This document shows positions 24,078-32,566 of a stretch of DNA of 64,000 nt, one piece after another (the first letter of the stretch is position 1; the number at the start of each line of letters is the position of its first letter). Origin of the DNA: Phytopseudomonas argentinensis (GTDB lineage Bacteria; Pseudomonadota; Gammaproteobacteria; Pseudomonadales; Pseudomonadaceae); the NCBI RefSeq assembly GCF_900113905.1, contig NZ_FORC01000001.1, positions 496,001 through 560,000 of the forward strand, given 5' to 3'. The notes beneath the pieces are model-generated. The model was not told where the DNA came from. It saw nothing but the letters and a program-made list of their open reading frames with translations, and did no database searches. Made by a program: the position numbers and the translations under genes.

Positions 24078-24974
24078 CTATCGATCACCGCGCGTCTGCC
24101 CCAGCAACCAGTCACGAACTACCGCGAACGGCGCCTGTTGGCGTACTCGCCGCGGGCTGAGCAGATAGAACCCGCATTCGTCCTGCAGGGTGGCGCCGAA
24201 AGGATCGATCAGCCGTCCGGCCTGAATGTCCCGCGCGACGAAGAAGCGGTTGGCCAGGGCAATGCCCTGGCCGGCGACGGCAGCCTCGATGGCCAATGAG
24301 GTTTGATTGAAGCGCACGTTCCTGGCGGTGGCCTGCAGCGCCTCGGGGAACAGCAGATCGAGAAAGCGCGGCCAGAGGTTATGCGCATCATGCAGCAAGG
24401 GATAACGCGCCAATACCTGCAGATCGCCCGGGGCGCCGAAGCGCTGGACCAAGCCAGGGCTCACCACGGCAACAATGGCCTGCTCCAGCAACAGCTCGCT
24501 ATGCAGCCCAGGGCCGAACGGCGGGCAGCCATAACGTACGGCCATATCCACGCCATCGTTGTGAAAGCTGGAGAGCCGCTCGCTGGCGAGGATTCGCAGA
24601 TCTATCTGCGGATGTTGTCGAGAAAAGTCCGGCAACCGCGGGATCAGCCACTTGGAGGCGAAGGTCGGCGTCACGCTGATCGTCAGGTGCAGCGGCGCCG
24701 GCCGCAGCGCCTGGGTGGCGTCGGCGATCAGCTCGAATGCCCGGCGCACGCTAAGGCTGTAACTCCTGCCGCTCTCGGTCAGTGCCAGGCCCCGCGATTG
24801 GCGTTCGAAGAGCCTGAGCCCCAGGTGTTGCTCCAGAGCACGAACCTGTTGGGCCACCGCGCTCTGGGTCACGCCCAGCTCATCGGCGGCGATACGGAAA
24901 TTCAGGTGCCGCGCCACCACCTCGAAGGTACGCAAGGCGTTGAGCGAAGGGAGATGACCGAATTCTTCAGACAT
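24078..24974 (-). CDS. LysR-family regulator, GcvA-like
   Basis: A 298-residue regulator with an N-terminal helix-turn-helix (LPSLNALRTFEVVARHLNFR, then AADELGVTQSAVAQQVRALE) and an effector domain (about 95-290) that starts LHLTISVTPTFASKWLIPRL, the hallmark of the GcvA/AmpR branch. It is divergent from the SDR gene at 25080, with 105 bases between, so it most likely controls that gene and itself. The inverted repeat TAGCC-TAGT-GGCTA lies in the shared region. Ligand unknown. Confidence 0.9.
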   Translation of the reverse strand: MSEEFGHLPSLNALRTFEVVARHLNFRIAADELGVTQSAVAQQVRALEQHLGLRLFERQSRGLALTESGRSYSLSVRRAFELIADATQALRPAPLHLTISVTPTFASKWLIPRLPDFSRQHPQIDLRILASERLSSFHNDGVDMAVRYGCPPFGPGLHSELLLEQAIVAVVSPGLVQRFGAPGDLQVLARYPLLHDAHNLWPRFLDLLFPEALQATARNVRFNQTSLAIEAAVAGQGIALANRFFVARDIQAGRLIDPFGATLQDECGFYLLSPRRVRQQAPFAVVRDWLLGQTRGDR

Positions 24975-25037
24975 GGGTGTAGTTTTTCTACAGATTCAGG
25001 GTAGCGGAGCTGCCTCTCTAGCCGTGCAGCTGGCTGC

Positions 25038-25051
25038 TAGCCTAGTGGCTA
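25038..25051. promoter_or_regulatory. Inverted repeat in the LysR/SDR divergent promoter
   Basis: TAGCC-TAGT-GGCTA, perfect five-base arms, centred 35 bases upstream of the SDR start and 70 bases from the LysR start. It is a plausible operator of the divergent LysR protein, although the T-N11-A form is not exact. Confidence 0.4.
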
Positions 25052-25079
25052 TCGTCGGGACTGCAATGGAGACAATAGA

Positions 25080-25784
25080 ATGCCTGTAGAAAAAGTAGCA
25101 ATCATCACCGCAGGAGGCAGCGGCATGGGCGCCGCTGCTGCGCGGCGCCTGGCCAGCGATGGCTTCAAGGTCGCCATTCTCTCGTCGTCTGGCAAGGGCG
25201 AGGCGCTGGCTGCCGAGCTGGGCGGTTTCGGCGTGACTGGCAGCAACCAGTCCAGCGAGGATCTCGGCAGGTTGGTCGACGGCACGCTGTCGCGCTGGGG
25301 ACGCATCGATGTACTGGTCAATAGCGCCGGTCACGGCCCGCGCGCGCCGATTCTGGAAATCAGCGACGAGGACTGGTACCGCGGCCTGGATACCTACCTG
25401 CTCAACGTGATTCGCCCCACCCGTCTGGTGACGCCGGCCATGCAACGACAGAAGTCTGGGGTGATCATCAATATCTCCAGCGCCTGGACATTCGAGCCCA
25501 GTGAGCTGTTCCCGACCTCAGCGGTGTTCCGCGCCGGCCTGGCATCATTCACCAAGATCTTCGCCGACACCCATGCCCGCGACAATATCCGCATGAACAA
25601 TGTACTGCCGGGCTGGATCGACAGCCTGCCGGCCACCGAAGAACGCCGGGCCAGCGTGCCCCTGCAACGCTATGGCAGCAGCGAGGAAGTGGCCGCGACC
25701 ATCGCCTTCCTGGCCTCCGAGGGAGCCGCCTACATCACCGCACAGAACATCCGCGTGGATGGCGGCATTACCCGCGCCGTCTGA
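25080..25784 (+). CDS. SDR-family protein lacking the canonical YxxxK motif
   Basis: A 234-residue Rossmann-fold protein of the short-chain dehydrogenase/reductase superfamily. The cofactor loop is TAGGSGMGAAAARRL (residues 10-24), the NSAG segment is VNSAGHG and the Ser strand is INISSAWTF. Where YxxxK is expected, the sequence reads FPTSAVFRAGLASF, so neither Tyr nor Lys is in register. The end VDGGITRAV is standard. It may be a catalytically unusual subfamily or a binding protein. It is divergent from the LysR gene. The ATG is preceded by GGAGA. Confidence 0.85.
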   Translation: MPVEKVAIITAGGSGMGAAAARRLASDGFKVAILSSSGKGEALAAELGGFGVTGSNQSSEDLGRLVDGTLSRWGRIDVLVNSAGHGPRAPILEISDEDWYRGLDTYLLNVIRPTRLVTPAMQRQKSGVIINISSAWTFEPSELFPTSAVFRAGLASFTKIFADTHARDNIRMNNVLPGWIDSLPATEERRASVPLQRYGSSEEVAATIAFLASEGAAYITAQNIRVDGGITRAV

Positions 25785-25822
25785 ACGGCCGGCGCATGCA
25801 TCGGCCTCCAGCAGCGAGACAC

Positions 25823-25856
25823 CCACGAGCGCCCGACTATCGAAGGGCGCTCGTGG
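25823..25856. terminator. Shared hairpin between the SDR and quinone oxidoreductase genes
   Basis: Perfect 12-base-pair stem CCACGAGCGCCC/GGGCGCTCGTGG (25823-25834 and 25845-25856) with a ten-base loop, placed between two convergent genes. There is no T run on either side. Confidence 0.6.
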
Positions 25857-25863
25857 CCCCGGA

Positions 25864-26832
25864 TCAGCTCAGGCTGTCGTCGATGACCAGCACCAGCTTG
25901 CCGTTGACCTGGTTGCCTTCCAGGGTCGCATAGGCCTCATGGGCCTCGGCAACCGGGAAGGTTCTGGCCAGTTGTGGCTTCAGGCGGCCCTCGCTGAACA
26001 GCGGCCACACGTGCTGGCGCAGATCGCGCAGCAACTCGGCCTTGAACAGGTCGTCGCGGTTGCGCAGGGTCGAGCCGATCAGCTGGATGCGTTTGCCGAG
26101 CACCAGCGCCATGTCCATCTCGGCCTTGCGTCCGCCCATCAAACCGATGTTCACCCAACGCCCGTCGAGCGCCAACAGCTTGAGGTTGAGCCCGGCATAG
26201 CTGGCGCCAACCGGGTCGAGGATGACCTCGAAGGGGCCGAAATCATCGGGCACCTTGAGGCCGTCCTTGTCACGAATCGCGCCGCCGTTGGCCCCAAGGC
26301 TCTCGCAGTACGCTAGGCGCTCCTGCGAGCCGACGGTCACCCAGCAGCTGCTGCCAAAGGCCTTGCACAGCTGGATGGCGGCCGAGCCGACACCGCTGGC
26401 GCCCGCGTGCAGCAGCACCTTCTCGCCGGGTTTCAGGCCGGCCAGTTGGAACAGGTTGAGCCAGGCCGTGGCATACACCTCCGGCAACCCCGCGGCCTCA
26501 TGCAGCGACAGGCCTTCCGGCACCGGCAGCACATGGCGAGCATCGACCACCACCTCTTCGGCCACGCCGCCGCCGGCCAGCAATGCGCAGACGCGATCGC
26601 CAACCTGCCAGTCGTCACAACCGGCGCCCACTTCACTGACAACGCCCGCACACTCCAGGCCCAGCGTATCGCTGGCGCCCGGCGGCGGCGGGTAATTGCC
26701 GGCCCGCTGCAACAGGTCGGCGCGGTTCAGGCCCGCTGCCGCCACACGAATGCGTACTTCCCCTACATCACAGGCAGGTGTGGGACGATCGACCCATTCC
26801 ACCTGCCCTTCAACGCCTTGCAATGCTTTCAC
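25864..26832 (-). CDS. NAD(P)H:quinone oxidoreductase, PIG3 type
   Basis: A 322-residue medium-chain reductase of the quinone oxidoreductase/TP53I3 branch, without the catalytic zinc ligands of alcohol dehydrogenases. Landmarks are AGLNRADLLQRAGNYPPPPG, LGLECAGVVSEVG, the cofactor segment HAGASGVGSAAIQL and GRWVNIGLMGG. It likely reduces quinones using NADPH. I chose the GTG at 26832 because GGAGG lies just upstream; the ATG at 26850 would place that motif inside the gene. It is divergent from prc, the same oxidoreductase-prc order as P. aeruginosa PA3256-PA3257. Confidence 0.88.
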   Translation of the reverse strand: MKALQGVEGQVEWVDRPTPACDVGEVRIRVAAAGLNRADLLQRAGNYPPPPGASDTLGLECAGVVSEVGAGCDDWQVGDRVCALLAGGGVAEEVVVDARHVLPVPEGLSLHEAAGLPEVYATAWLNLFQLAGLKPGEKVLLHAGASGVGSAAIQLCKAFGSSCWVTVGSQERLAYCESLGANGGAIRDKDGLKVPDDFGPFEVILDPVGASYAGLNLKLLALDGRWVNIGLMGGRKAEMDMALVLGKRIQLIGSTLRNRDDLFKAELLRDLRQHVWPLFSEGRLKPQLARTFPVAEAHEAYATLEGNQVNGKLVLVIDDSLS

Positions 26833-26960
26833 GGTGCCTCCATAGTGCATTTGAACCTGGCCCGTCGCTCAGCGACGGGCCTTTGCATTGCGCCGATGGA
26901 ACCTGGCGCCCTCAAAGACGGCCTAATATGCGTTATCAACTGTCCCCACGTCGAATCAGC

Positions 26961-29051
26961 ATGAAGCGATCCTTTATCAGCGCTACCCTGGCCCTCGTTC
27001 TCGGGCTGGGCGCTTTGCCCCTCGCCGCCAAAACCAGCCAGGCCGATCCGTGGGAATACCTGCAACCTGATCGCGATCAGGTGATCGCCAGCCTCAACGT
27101 GGTCGAGTTGCTGCAGCGTCATCACTACAGCAAGCCTCCGTTGGACGACGCCCGCTCGGAAAAGATCTATCAGGGTTACCTGAAAATGCTCGACCCGGCG
27201 CGCAGCTACTTCACCGCCGCCGACATTGCCGAATTCGACCGCTGGAAGGACAAGTTCGACGACTTGCTGAAAAAGGGCGACCTTGAACCCGGCTTCCACA
27301 TTTACAAGCGCCAGCTCGAACGCCAGCAGGACCGCCTGAACTACGTGCAGGGGTTGCTGGCCAAGGGCGTCGACAAGATCGATTTCACGGTTGACGAGAG
27401 CCTGCTGGTCGATCGCGAGAAAGCCCCCTGGGCCAAGGATGTCGCCGAACTCGACGACCTGTGGCGCAAGCGCCTGAAGGACGAAGTGCTGCGTCTGAAA
27501 CTCGCCGGCAAGGAGCCCAAGGCGATTCAGGAATTGCTCACCAAGCGCTACAAGGCCCAGCAGGCACGTCTGCAGCAGACCCGCAGCGAAGACGTGTTCC
27601 AGGCCTACATCAACGCCTTCGCCATGACCTACGATCCGCACACCAACTACCTGTCGCCGGACAGCGCGGAAAACTTCGACATCAACATGAGCCTGTCCCT
27701 CGAGGGCATCGGCGCCGTGCTGCAGAGCGACAACGAGCACGTCAAGGTGGTGCGCCTGGTGCCAGCCGGCCCGGCCGAGAAGAGCAAGCAGATCTCGCCT
27801 GCCGACAAGATCGTCGGTGTCGGCCAGGGCGATGAGGAAATCGTCGACGTGATCGGCTGGCGTCTCGATGAAGTGGTCAAGCTGATCCGCGGCCCGAAAG
27901 GCTCGAAGGTGCGCCTGGAAGTGATTCCGGCCAGCAACGCCCCGAACGACATGACCAGCAAGGTGGTCAGCATCACCCGTGAAGCGGTGAAACTCGAAGA
28001 GCAGGCTGCCAAGAAATCCATCCTCAAGATTGAACAGGACGGTCGCCCCTACAAGTTGGGCGTGATTGAGATTCCGGCTTTCTACCTGGACTTCAAGGCC
28101 TTCCGCGCTGGCGATCCGGATTACAAGAGCACCACCCGCGACGTCAAGAAACTGATCACCGAGCTGCAGGCCGACAAGGTCGATGGCATCGTCATCGACC
28201 TGCGCAACAACGGTGGTGGCTCGCTGCAGGAAGCCACCGAGCTGACCGGCCTGTTCATCGACAAGGGGCCGACCGTGCTGGTGCGCAACAGCGATGGCCG
28301 CGTCGACGTGCTGGCAGACGAACAGGATGGTGCCTTCTACAAGGGCCCGATGGCCGTGCTGATCAATCGCCTGTCCGCCTCGGCTTCGGAAATCTTCGCC
28401 GGCGCCATGCAGGACTACCACCGCGCGTTGATCCTCGGCGGCCAGACCTTTGGCAAGGGCACCGTGCAGACCATCCAGCCGCTCAACCATGGTGAGCTGA
28501 AACTGACCCTGGCCAAGTTCTACCGCGTTTCCGGGCAGAGCACCCAGCACCGCGGCGTGGTGCCGGACATCGCCTACCCTGACGTGATGGACAACAAGGA
28601 GATCGGCGAAAGCGCGCTGCCCGAAGCCATGCCGTGGGACAGCATCCGCCCGGCCATCAAGCCGGAGCTGGATCCGATCAAGCCGTTCCTCACCGAGCTG
28701 AAGAACCGCTACGACGCTCGCACCGCGGACAACCCGGACTTCAACTTTGCCCGCGAACGCCTGGCCCTGTCCCGTGAACTGATGGCCGAGAAGACCGTCA
28801 GCCTCAACGAAGCCAAGCGCCGTGCCCAGCAGGCGGATATCGAGAAACGCCAACTGGCGATCGAGAACGCCCGCCGCGTCGCCAAGGGCGAAGAGCCGCT
28901 CAAGGAGCTGAAGAAGGAAGACGAGGACGACGTGCTGGCACAGAACGAGGAAGACAAGAAGACCAAGCCGGAAGACGACGCCTACCTGGCGGAAACCGGG
29001 CACATCCTGATCGACTACCTCAAGCTCAATACTCGCCTCGCCAAGCAGTGA
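26961..29051 (+). CDS. prc: Tail-specific periplasmic protease Prc (Tsp/AlgO)
   Basis: A 696-residue S41A protease with a signal peptide (MKRSFISATLALVLGLGALP). A helical N-terminal domain (about 30-230) with SKPPLDDARS and NYLSPDSAENF leads to a PDZ domain (about 235-320, VRLVPAGPAEKSKQISPADK), then the protease core with the Ser474/Lys499 dyad (LSASASEIFAG and TFGKGTVQT), and a long charged helical tail. It degrades periplasmic proteins with non-polar C-termini; in P. aeruginosa it takes part in degrading truncated MucA and so affects alginate. An upstream in-frame ATG at 26928 is an alternative start. Confidence 0.95.
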   Translation: MKRSFISATLALVLGLGALPLAAKTSQADPWEYLQPDRDQVIASLNVVELLQRHHYSKPPLDDARSEKIYQGYLKMLDPARSYFTAADIAEFDRWKDKFDDLLKKGDLEPGFHIYKRQLERQQDRLNYVQGLLAKGVDKIDFTVDESLLVDREKAPWAKDVAELDDLWRKRLKDEVLRLKLAGKEPKAIQELLTKRYKAQQARLQQTRSEDVFQAYINAFAMTYDPHTNYLSPDSAENFDINMSLSLEGIGAVLQSDNEHVKVVRLVPAGPAEKSKQISPADKIVGVGQGDEEIVDVIGWRLDEVVKLIRGPKGSKVRLEVIPASNAPNDMTSKVVSITREAVKLEEQAAKKSILKIEQDGRPYKLGVIEIPAFYLDFKAFRAGDPDYKSTTRDVKKLITELQADKVDGIVIDLRNNGGGSLQEATELTGLFIDKGPTVLVRNSDGRVDVLADEQDGAFYKGPMAVLINRLSASASEIFAGAMQDYHRALILGGQTFGKGTVQTIQPLNHGELKLTLAKFYRVSGQSTQHRGVVPDIAYPDVMDNKEIGESALPEAMPWDSIRPAIKPELDPIKPFLTELKNRYDARTADNPDFNFARERLALSRELMAEKTVSLNEAKRRAQQADIEKRQLAIENARRVAKGEEPLKELKKEDEDDVLAQNEEDKKTKPEDDAYLAETGHILIDYLKLNTRLAKQ

Positions 29052-29074
29052 TCGCTGGCCGGCGGTAACCCGAA

Positions 29075-29101
29075 GGGCGTCCTCATACGACGCCCTTTTT
29101 T
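29075..29101 (+). terminator. Rho-independent terminator of prc
   Basis: Seven-base-pair stem GGGCGTC/GACGCCC (29075-29081 and 29089-29095) followed by a run of six T (29096-29101). A textbook intrinsic terminator 24 bases after the prc stop. Confidence 0.9.
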
Positions 29102-29270
29102 ATTGCCCGGCCCAAGGCGCGGGGCGTCAGAAAACAGCTACTTATCTTTTGACACCCGGCCCAGGTCATCAATCGGTCATCATTCTGTAGTCAAATCATG
29201 CGCATCTAGCGGGACGCACCCTGCATGGCCAATAGCCATCACCCGCTTACCGATTGCACAGAGATCCGCC

Positions 29271-31055
29271 ATGACCGTTACCGAGCAGTTGAGCTCGCTG
29301 GGCCAGATCCTCGCCCACGGCGACTTGCATAGCCTGTTCCAGCCCATTGTCTCGGTCGCGGAGCGTCGCATCCTCGGGTACGAGGCTTTGACGCGCGGGC
29401 CTTCCAACAGCCCGCTGCACTCCCCGCTCACGCTGTTTGCCGCAGCGCGCCAGACCGGCATGCTCTGCGAGCTCGAATTTGCCTGCAGAAAAAGCGCCTG
29501 CCGACGCTTCAGCGAGCAACAGCTCGAAGGCCTGCTGTTTCTCAACGTGTCACCGGATTCGCTGCTCGACGCCAACCATCAGCCCGGTCGCACGCTGCAG
29601 TTGCTGCAGACCTACGGCATCGCACCGAGTCGGGTGGTGATCGAGCTGACCGAGCAGTCGCCTACCGATGACTTCTACCTGCTCGACACCGCCCTGCACC
29701 ATTACCGCGACATGGGCTTTTCCATCGCCCTCGACGACCTGGGTGCCGGCTACTCCAGCCTGCGCCTGTGGTCCGAGCTGCGCCCCGACTACGTGAAGAT
29801 CGACCGCCACTTCATCGACGGCATTCACCGCGACGCGGTCAAACGCGAATTCGTCGGTTCGATCCTGCAGATGGCCAGAGCCTCGCGGGCCAAGGTGATC
29901 GCCGAAGGTATCGAACTGGAGGAGGAACTCGCCGTACTCTGTGAAATGGGCGTCGACCTGCTTCAGGGTTACCTGCTCTGCCGGCCTCAGGAAGCACCCC
30001 TTACCGACGCCCGCAAGATGCTGCCCGCCATGGGCCAGGCACCGACACCCCTGGGCGAAGAAGGCAGCGATCTCACCGCTCTGCTCAACGAGCAGCTGGC
30101 GGTGTCCATCACCACGCCGACCGCCGATGTGCTGGAGGCGTTTCGTGCCCAGGCCAACCTCAACTCCCTGGCAGTACTGGACGATACCCAGCGCCCGGTG
30201 GGCATCGTGCACCGCCATTCGCTGTCCGATGTGCTGCTCAAGCCCTTCGCCACCGAACTGTATGCGCGCAAGCCGATCAGCCGCCTGATGAGCAACGATT
30301 TTCTTGCCGTGGAGATCAGCCAGTCGCTGCAGCAGGTCAGCCGACTGCTGACCAGCCGCGCCCGCCAGCGCATGGAAGAGGATTTCGTGATCACCATCGA
30401 CGGCTGCTACCAGGGCCTGGGCAGGGTGATCGACGTGCTCAAGCTGATCACCGAGCTGAAGATCCAGCAGGCCCGCTACGCCAACCCGCTGACCCTGCTA
30501 CCGGGCAACGTGCCCATTCAGCAATGCCTGGCGCGGCTGCTGCAGCAGAATCGCGAAGCGGCGGTATGCTACGTCGACATCGACAGTTTCAAGCCCTTCA
30601 ATGACCTGTACGGCTATGCCAAGGGCGATGAAGTGCTGCTGTGCCTGGCCCACTGCCTGAATGAACGCATCGATCCCAGCCGCGATTTCGTCGGCCATAT
30701 CGGCGGCGATGATTTTCTGCTGGTGTTCGGCTCGCGGGACTGGCGCACGCGCCTCAATAAGTTGCTGGAAGATTTCCAGGCGCAGTGCCGGCGCTTCTAT
30801 CTGGACGAGCACCTGGATGCCGGTTGTTTCATCAGCCACAACCGCCAGGGCCAGCGCGAAGAGTTTCCGTTGTTGTCACTGTCGCTCGGGGTAGTCCATC
30901 TGCACCCGCAACACTGCCCATTGCTGGACGCCAGCGAACTGGCCGGCCTGGCCTCGGAAGCCAAGCGCCAGGCCAAGGCGGTGCCGGGCTATAGCCTGCA
31001 GGTGATCGATACCCATACGCTGAACGAGCGACCCGCTCACGCTTCTGCGGGATAG
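29271..31055 (+). CDS. EAL-CBS-GGDEF cyclic-di-GMP protein
   Basis: A 594-residue cytoplasmic protein with the uncommon order EAL (about 10-250), paired CBS (about 280-400) and GGDEF (about 430-580). The EAL residues needed for phosphodiesterase activity look intact: YEALTRG, VIELTEQ, LDDLGAGYSS, YVKIDRHF and IAEGIELEE. The GGDEF loop is HIGGDDFLLVFG, with no RxxD inhibitory site five residues upstream. The arrangement and position behind prc match P. aeruginosa PA3258. CBS domains usually bind adenine nucleotides, so activity may respond to energy state. The start at 29271 lacks a strong ribosome site. Confidence 0.92.
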   Translation: MTVTEQLSSLGQILAHGDLHSLFQPIVSVAERRILGYEALTRGPSNSPLHSPLTLFAAARQTGMLCELEFACRKSACRRFSEQQLEGLLFLNVSPDSLLDANHQPGRTLQLLQTYGIAPSRVVIELTEQSPTDDFYLLDTALHHYRDMGFSIALDDLGAGYSSLRLWSELRPDYVKIDRHFIDGIHRDAVKREFVGSILQMARASRAKVIAEGIELEEELAVLCEMGVDLLQGYLLCRPQEAPLTDARKMLPAMGQAPTPLGEEGSDLTALLNEQLAVSITTPTADVLEAFRAQANLNSLAVLDDTQRPVGIVHRHSLSDVLLKPFATELYARKPISRLMSNDFLAVEISQSLQQVSRLLTSRARQRMEEDFVITIDGCYQGLGRVIDVLKLITELKIQQARYANPLTLLPGNVPIQQCLARLLQQNREAAVCYVDIDSFKPFNDLYGYAKGDEVLLCLAHCLNERIDPSRDFVGHIGGDDFLLVFGSRDWRTRLNKLLEDFQAQCRRFYLDEHLDAGCFISHNRQGQREEFPLLSLSLGVVHLHPQHCPLLDASELAGLASEAKRQAKAVPGYSLQVIDTHTLNERPAHASAG

Positions 31056-31402
31056 ACGAACTCGAACACCCGCGCCACTTCCGAGGCATGCCAGGACGCC
31101 GCGGCGACGCCATCGGGAGCACCGTCGAAGCGGCCCAGGCGTGCCACGCATTCGAAGAAACCGGTGCGTGGCAGGCGGCTGGCGCCCTGGCTGATTACCA
31201 GGGCGCTACGCAGCGGGCGGTCGCTGCGGGCATCCAGCGCGGCCAGGTGCTCCAGCGCGGCGGTGAGGGTCTGCATGGCGGGCGCCGGCAGCGACAGGCG
31301 TTCGATCAGCGCCCGGTAGGTCAGCAGGTGGCGCTGCCTTCGGGCGTCCTCGAGGGCGGCGAGCAGGGCCTCCCAGTGTGCGCGGCTGATGCGCACGCTC
31401 AT
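31037..31402 (-). CDS. Small cytoplasmic protein coupled to an HTH gene, unknown
   Basis: A 121-residue protein starting MSVRISRAHWEALLAALEDARR. It has an N-terminal helical half with a TYRALIERLSLPAPAMQTLT segment like a small winged helix, and a C-terminal half GFFECVARLGRFDGAPDGVAA. I recognise no family. Its ATG overlaps the stop of the upstream HTH gene (ATGA), so the two are translated together. The 3' end overlaps the end of the convergent EAL-CBS-GGDEF gene by 19 bases. The arrangement recalls an antitoxin-first toxin-antitoxin pair, but no toxin motif is visible. Confidence 0.75.
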   Translation of the reverse strand: MSVRISRAHWEALLAALEDARRQRHLLTYRALIERLSLPAPAMQTLTAALEHLAALDARSDRPLRSALVISQGASRLPRTGFFECVARLGRFDGAPDGVAAASWHASEVARVFEFVYPAEA

Positions 31403-31716
31403 GCCTGCCAACCCGAGATGCCGAGTACCCAGGCCAGTGCACGCAGGATCGCGGCATCGGGCTGGCGCTCGCCGCTTTCGATCATGCCCAGGTAATGCGG
31501 GCTGATCCCCACGGCACGCGCCAGCTCATCGCGGCTCAGGCCCTTGGCCTCGCGTAGTGCACTCAACTGGTTCAGTGGCTGAGCGGCCTCGGCGTCGGGC
31601 TGGTTGGGCACTGCCACGGCGCTCTTGCCGGCAGCCTGGAGCAGCGCCTGATAGTCGGCCCAAGGCACCACCGCGTATTCCGGCTCACCGTCGCGCTCGA
31701 TTATTTGTACATTCAT
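31399..31716 (-). CDS. XRE-type helix-turn-helix protein with antitoxin-like N-terminus
   Basis: A 105-residue protein. The N-terminal 30 residues (MNVQIIERDGEPEYAVVPWA, then DYQALLQAAG) resemble the dimerisation segment of type II antitoxins of the Phd/HigA-associated kind. The C-terminal half is a Cro/CI-type HTH (LREAKGLSRDELARAVGISP, then HYLGMIESGERQPDAAIL). It would bind DNA and probably autoregulate the two-gene unit with the small protein at 31037. The start is the ATG at 31716 with GGAG upstream. Confidence 0.82.
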   Translation of the reverse strand: MNVQIIERDGEPEYAVVPWADYQALLQAAGKSAVAVPNQPDAEAAQPLNQLSALREAKGLSRDELARAVGISPHYLGMIESGERQPDAAILRALAWVLGISGWQA

Positions 31717-31837
31717 GCTTAGTTCTCCGCGAGGCGCAGCGTCTCTGTGCATTCGGCTCGGCGCCACGCCATGACCGCATACTACCAGCCCCCGTACCCG
31801 CCGCGCTTGTCAGACGTCACCGCTGCTCGATACCCCG

Positions 31838-32389
31838 TCAGGTCGCGGCCCCCTGCATGAAGAACTGCAGCAGCGAGGAGCCCATGCTGGCCCGCGCCAC
31901 ACGCCCGCGACGCTCGCCGTCGACCAGGCCGAACAGCAGCGAGGCGAACAGCTCGGTCAGTACCGGCGCGCCAATGTCGATGCGAAAGACGCCCTCCTGC
32001 TGCCCGCGCAGGAAAAACTGATCCAGGGCATTGGTGTATGGCAGCCAGCGCGCTTGTTCGCCGCACTCGTTCAGGGAGTCGGGGCGCCACTGGAACATCA
32101 GGAAAACCAGCAGATCGCGATGCACCAGATGCCCGTCCACCAAGCGTTGCAAGGCTTCGGACAGCGGCGCATGCTGCAGGTCGGCCTCGGCGATGACCTG
32201 GTTCATGACCTCTGAGCCGTAGTCGAAGAGCATCTCGATCAGGTTGTCGCGGGTGCCGCAAAAACGGTTCAGGGTTGCCTTGCTGACACCTGCCGCCTGC
32301 GCGATCTCCTTGAAAGTGCCCCGCGGGTGCTCGACCATGGCCACGGCCAGGGCCTTGAGCAGTTTTTCTTCAGCAACGGGTCTTGGCAT
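31838..32389 (-). CDS. nfxB: TetR-like repressor NfxB of the MexCD efflux system
   Basis: A 183-residue regulator with an N-terminal helix-turn-helix (GTFKEIAQAAGVSKATLNRF) followed by the ligand domain. Segments LLKALAVAM, ATLNRFCGTRDNLIEML and FFLRGQQEGVFRIDI match my memory of P. aeruginosa NfxB closely, and the gene is divergent from mexC just as nfxB is. NfxB represses mexCD-oprJ, and mutants overproduce the pump and resist fluoroquinolones. There are 177 bases between nfxB and mexC, containing an inverted repeat. Confidence 0.85.
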   Translation of the reverse strand: MPRPVAEEKLLKALAVAMVEHPRGTFKEIAQAAGVSKATLNRFCGTRDNLIEMLFDYGSEVMNQVIAEADLQHAPLSEALQRLVDGHLVHRDLLVFLMFQWRPDSLNECGEQARWLPYTNALDQFFLRGQQEGVFRIDIGAPVLTELFASLLFGLVDGERRGRVARASMGSSLLQFFMQGAAT

Positions 32390-32430
32390 CTATAGGCTCT
32401 TCTCGGTAGACGCGTCATTGTGCAGGAAAA

Positions 32431-32450
32431 GCCCATTTGTTCCAAAGGGC
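32431..32450. promoter_or_regulatory. Palindrome in the nfxB-mexC intergenic region
   Basis: Near-perfect inverted repeat GCCC(A)TTTG-TTC-CAAAGGGC, 40 bases from the nfxB start and about 117 bases upstream of mexC. It is a candidate operator for NfxB autoregulation. The rest of the region is AT-rich, with a TTGACT hexamer near 32490 that could be a mexC -35 element. Confidence 0.4.
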
Positions 32451-32566
32451 TGGCAAGTTTAGTCACATAAAATGCAAATGAGACAATATTGACTCACCCT
32501 CATCTATAGCCGACCATTCGCACCTTTCGAAGGATAACTGGATTGGGCATCGGCCCCAGGTGAAGC

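Noticed and set aside
26829..29003. A 724-codon open frame on the minus strand, opposite prc
   Set aside because: It mirrors the whole prc gene in a GC-rich genome, has no known domains and a composition (many Val, His, Gln, Asp) typical of antisense frames.
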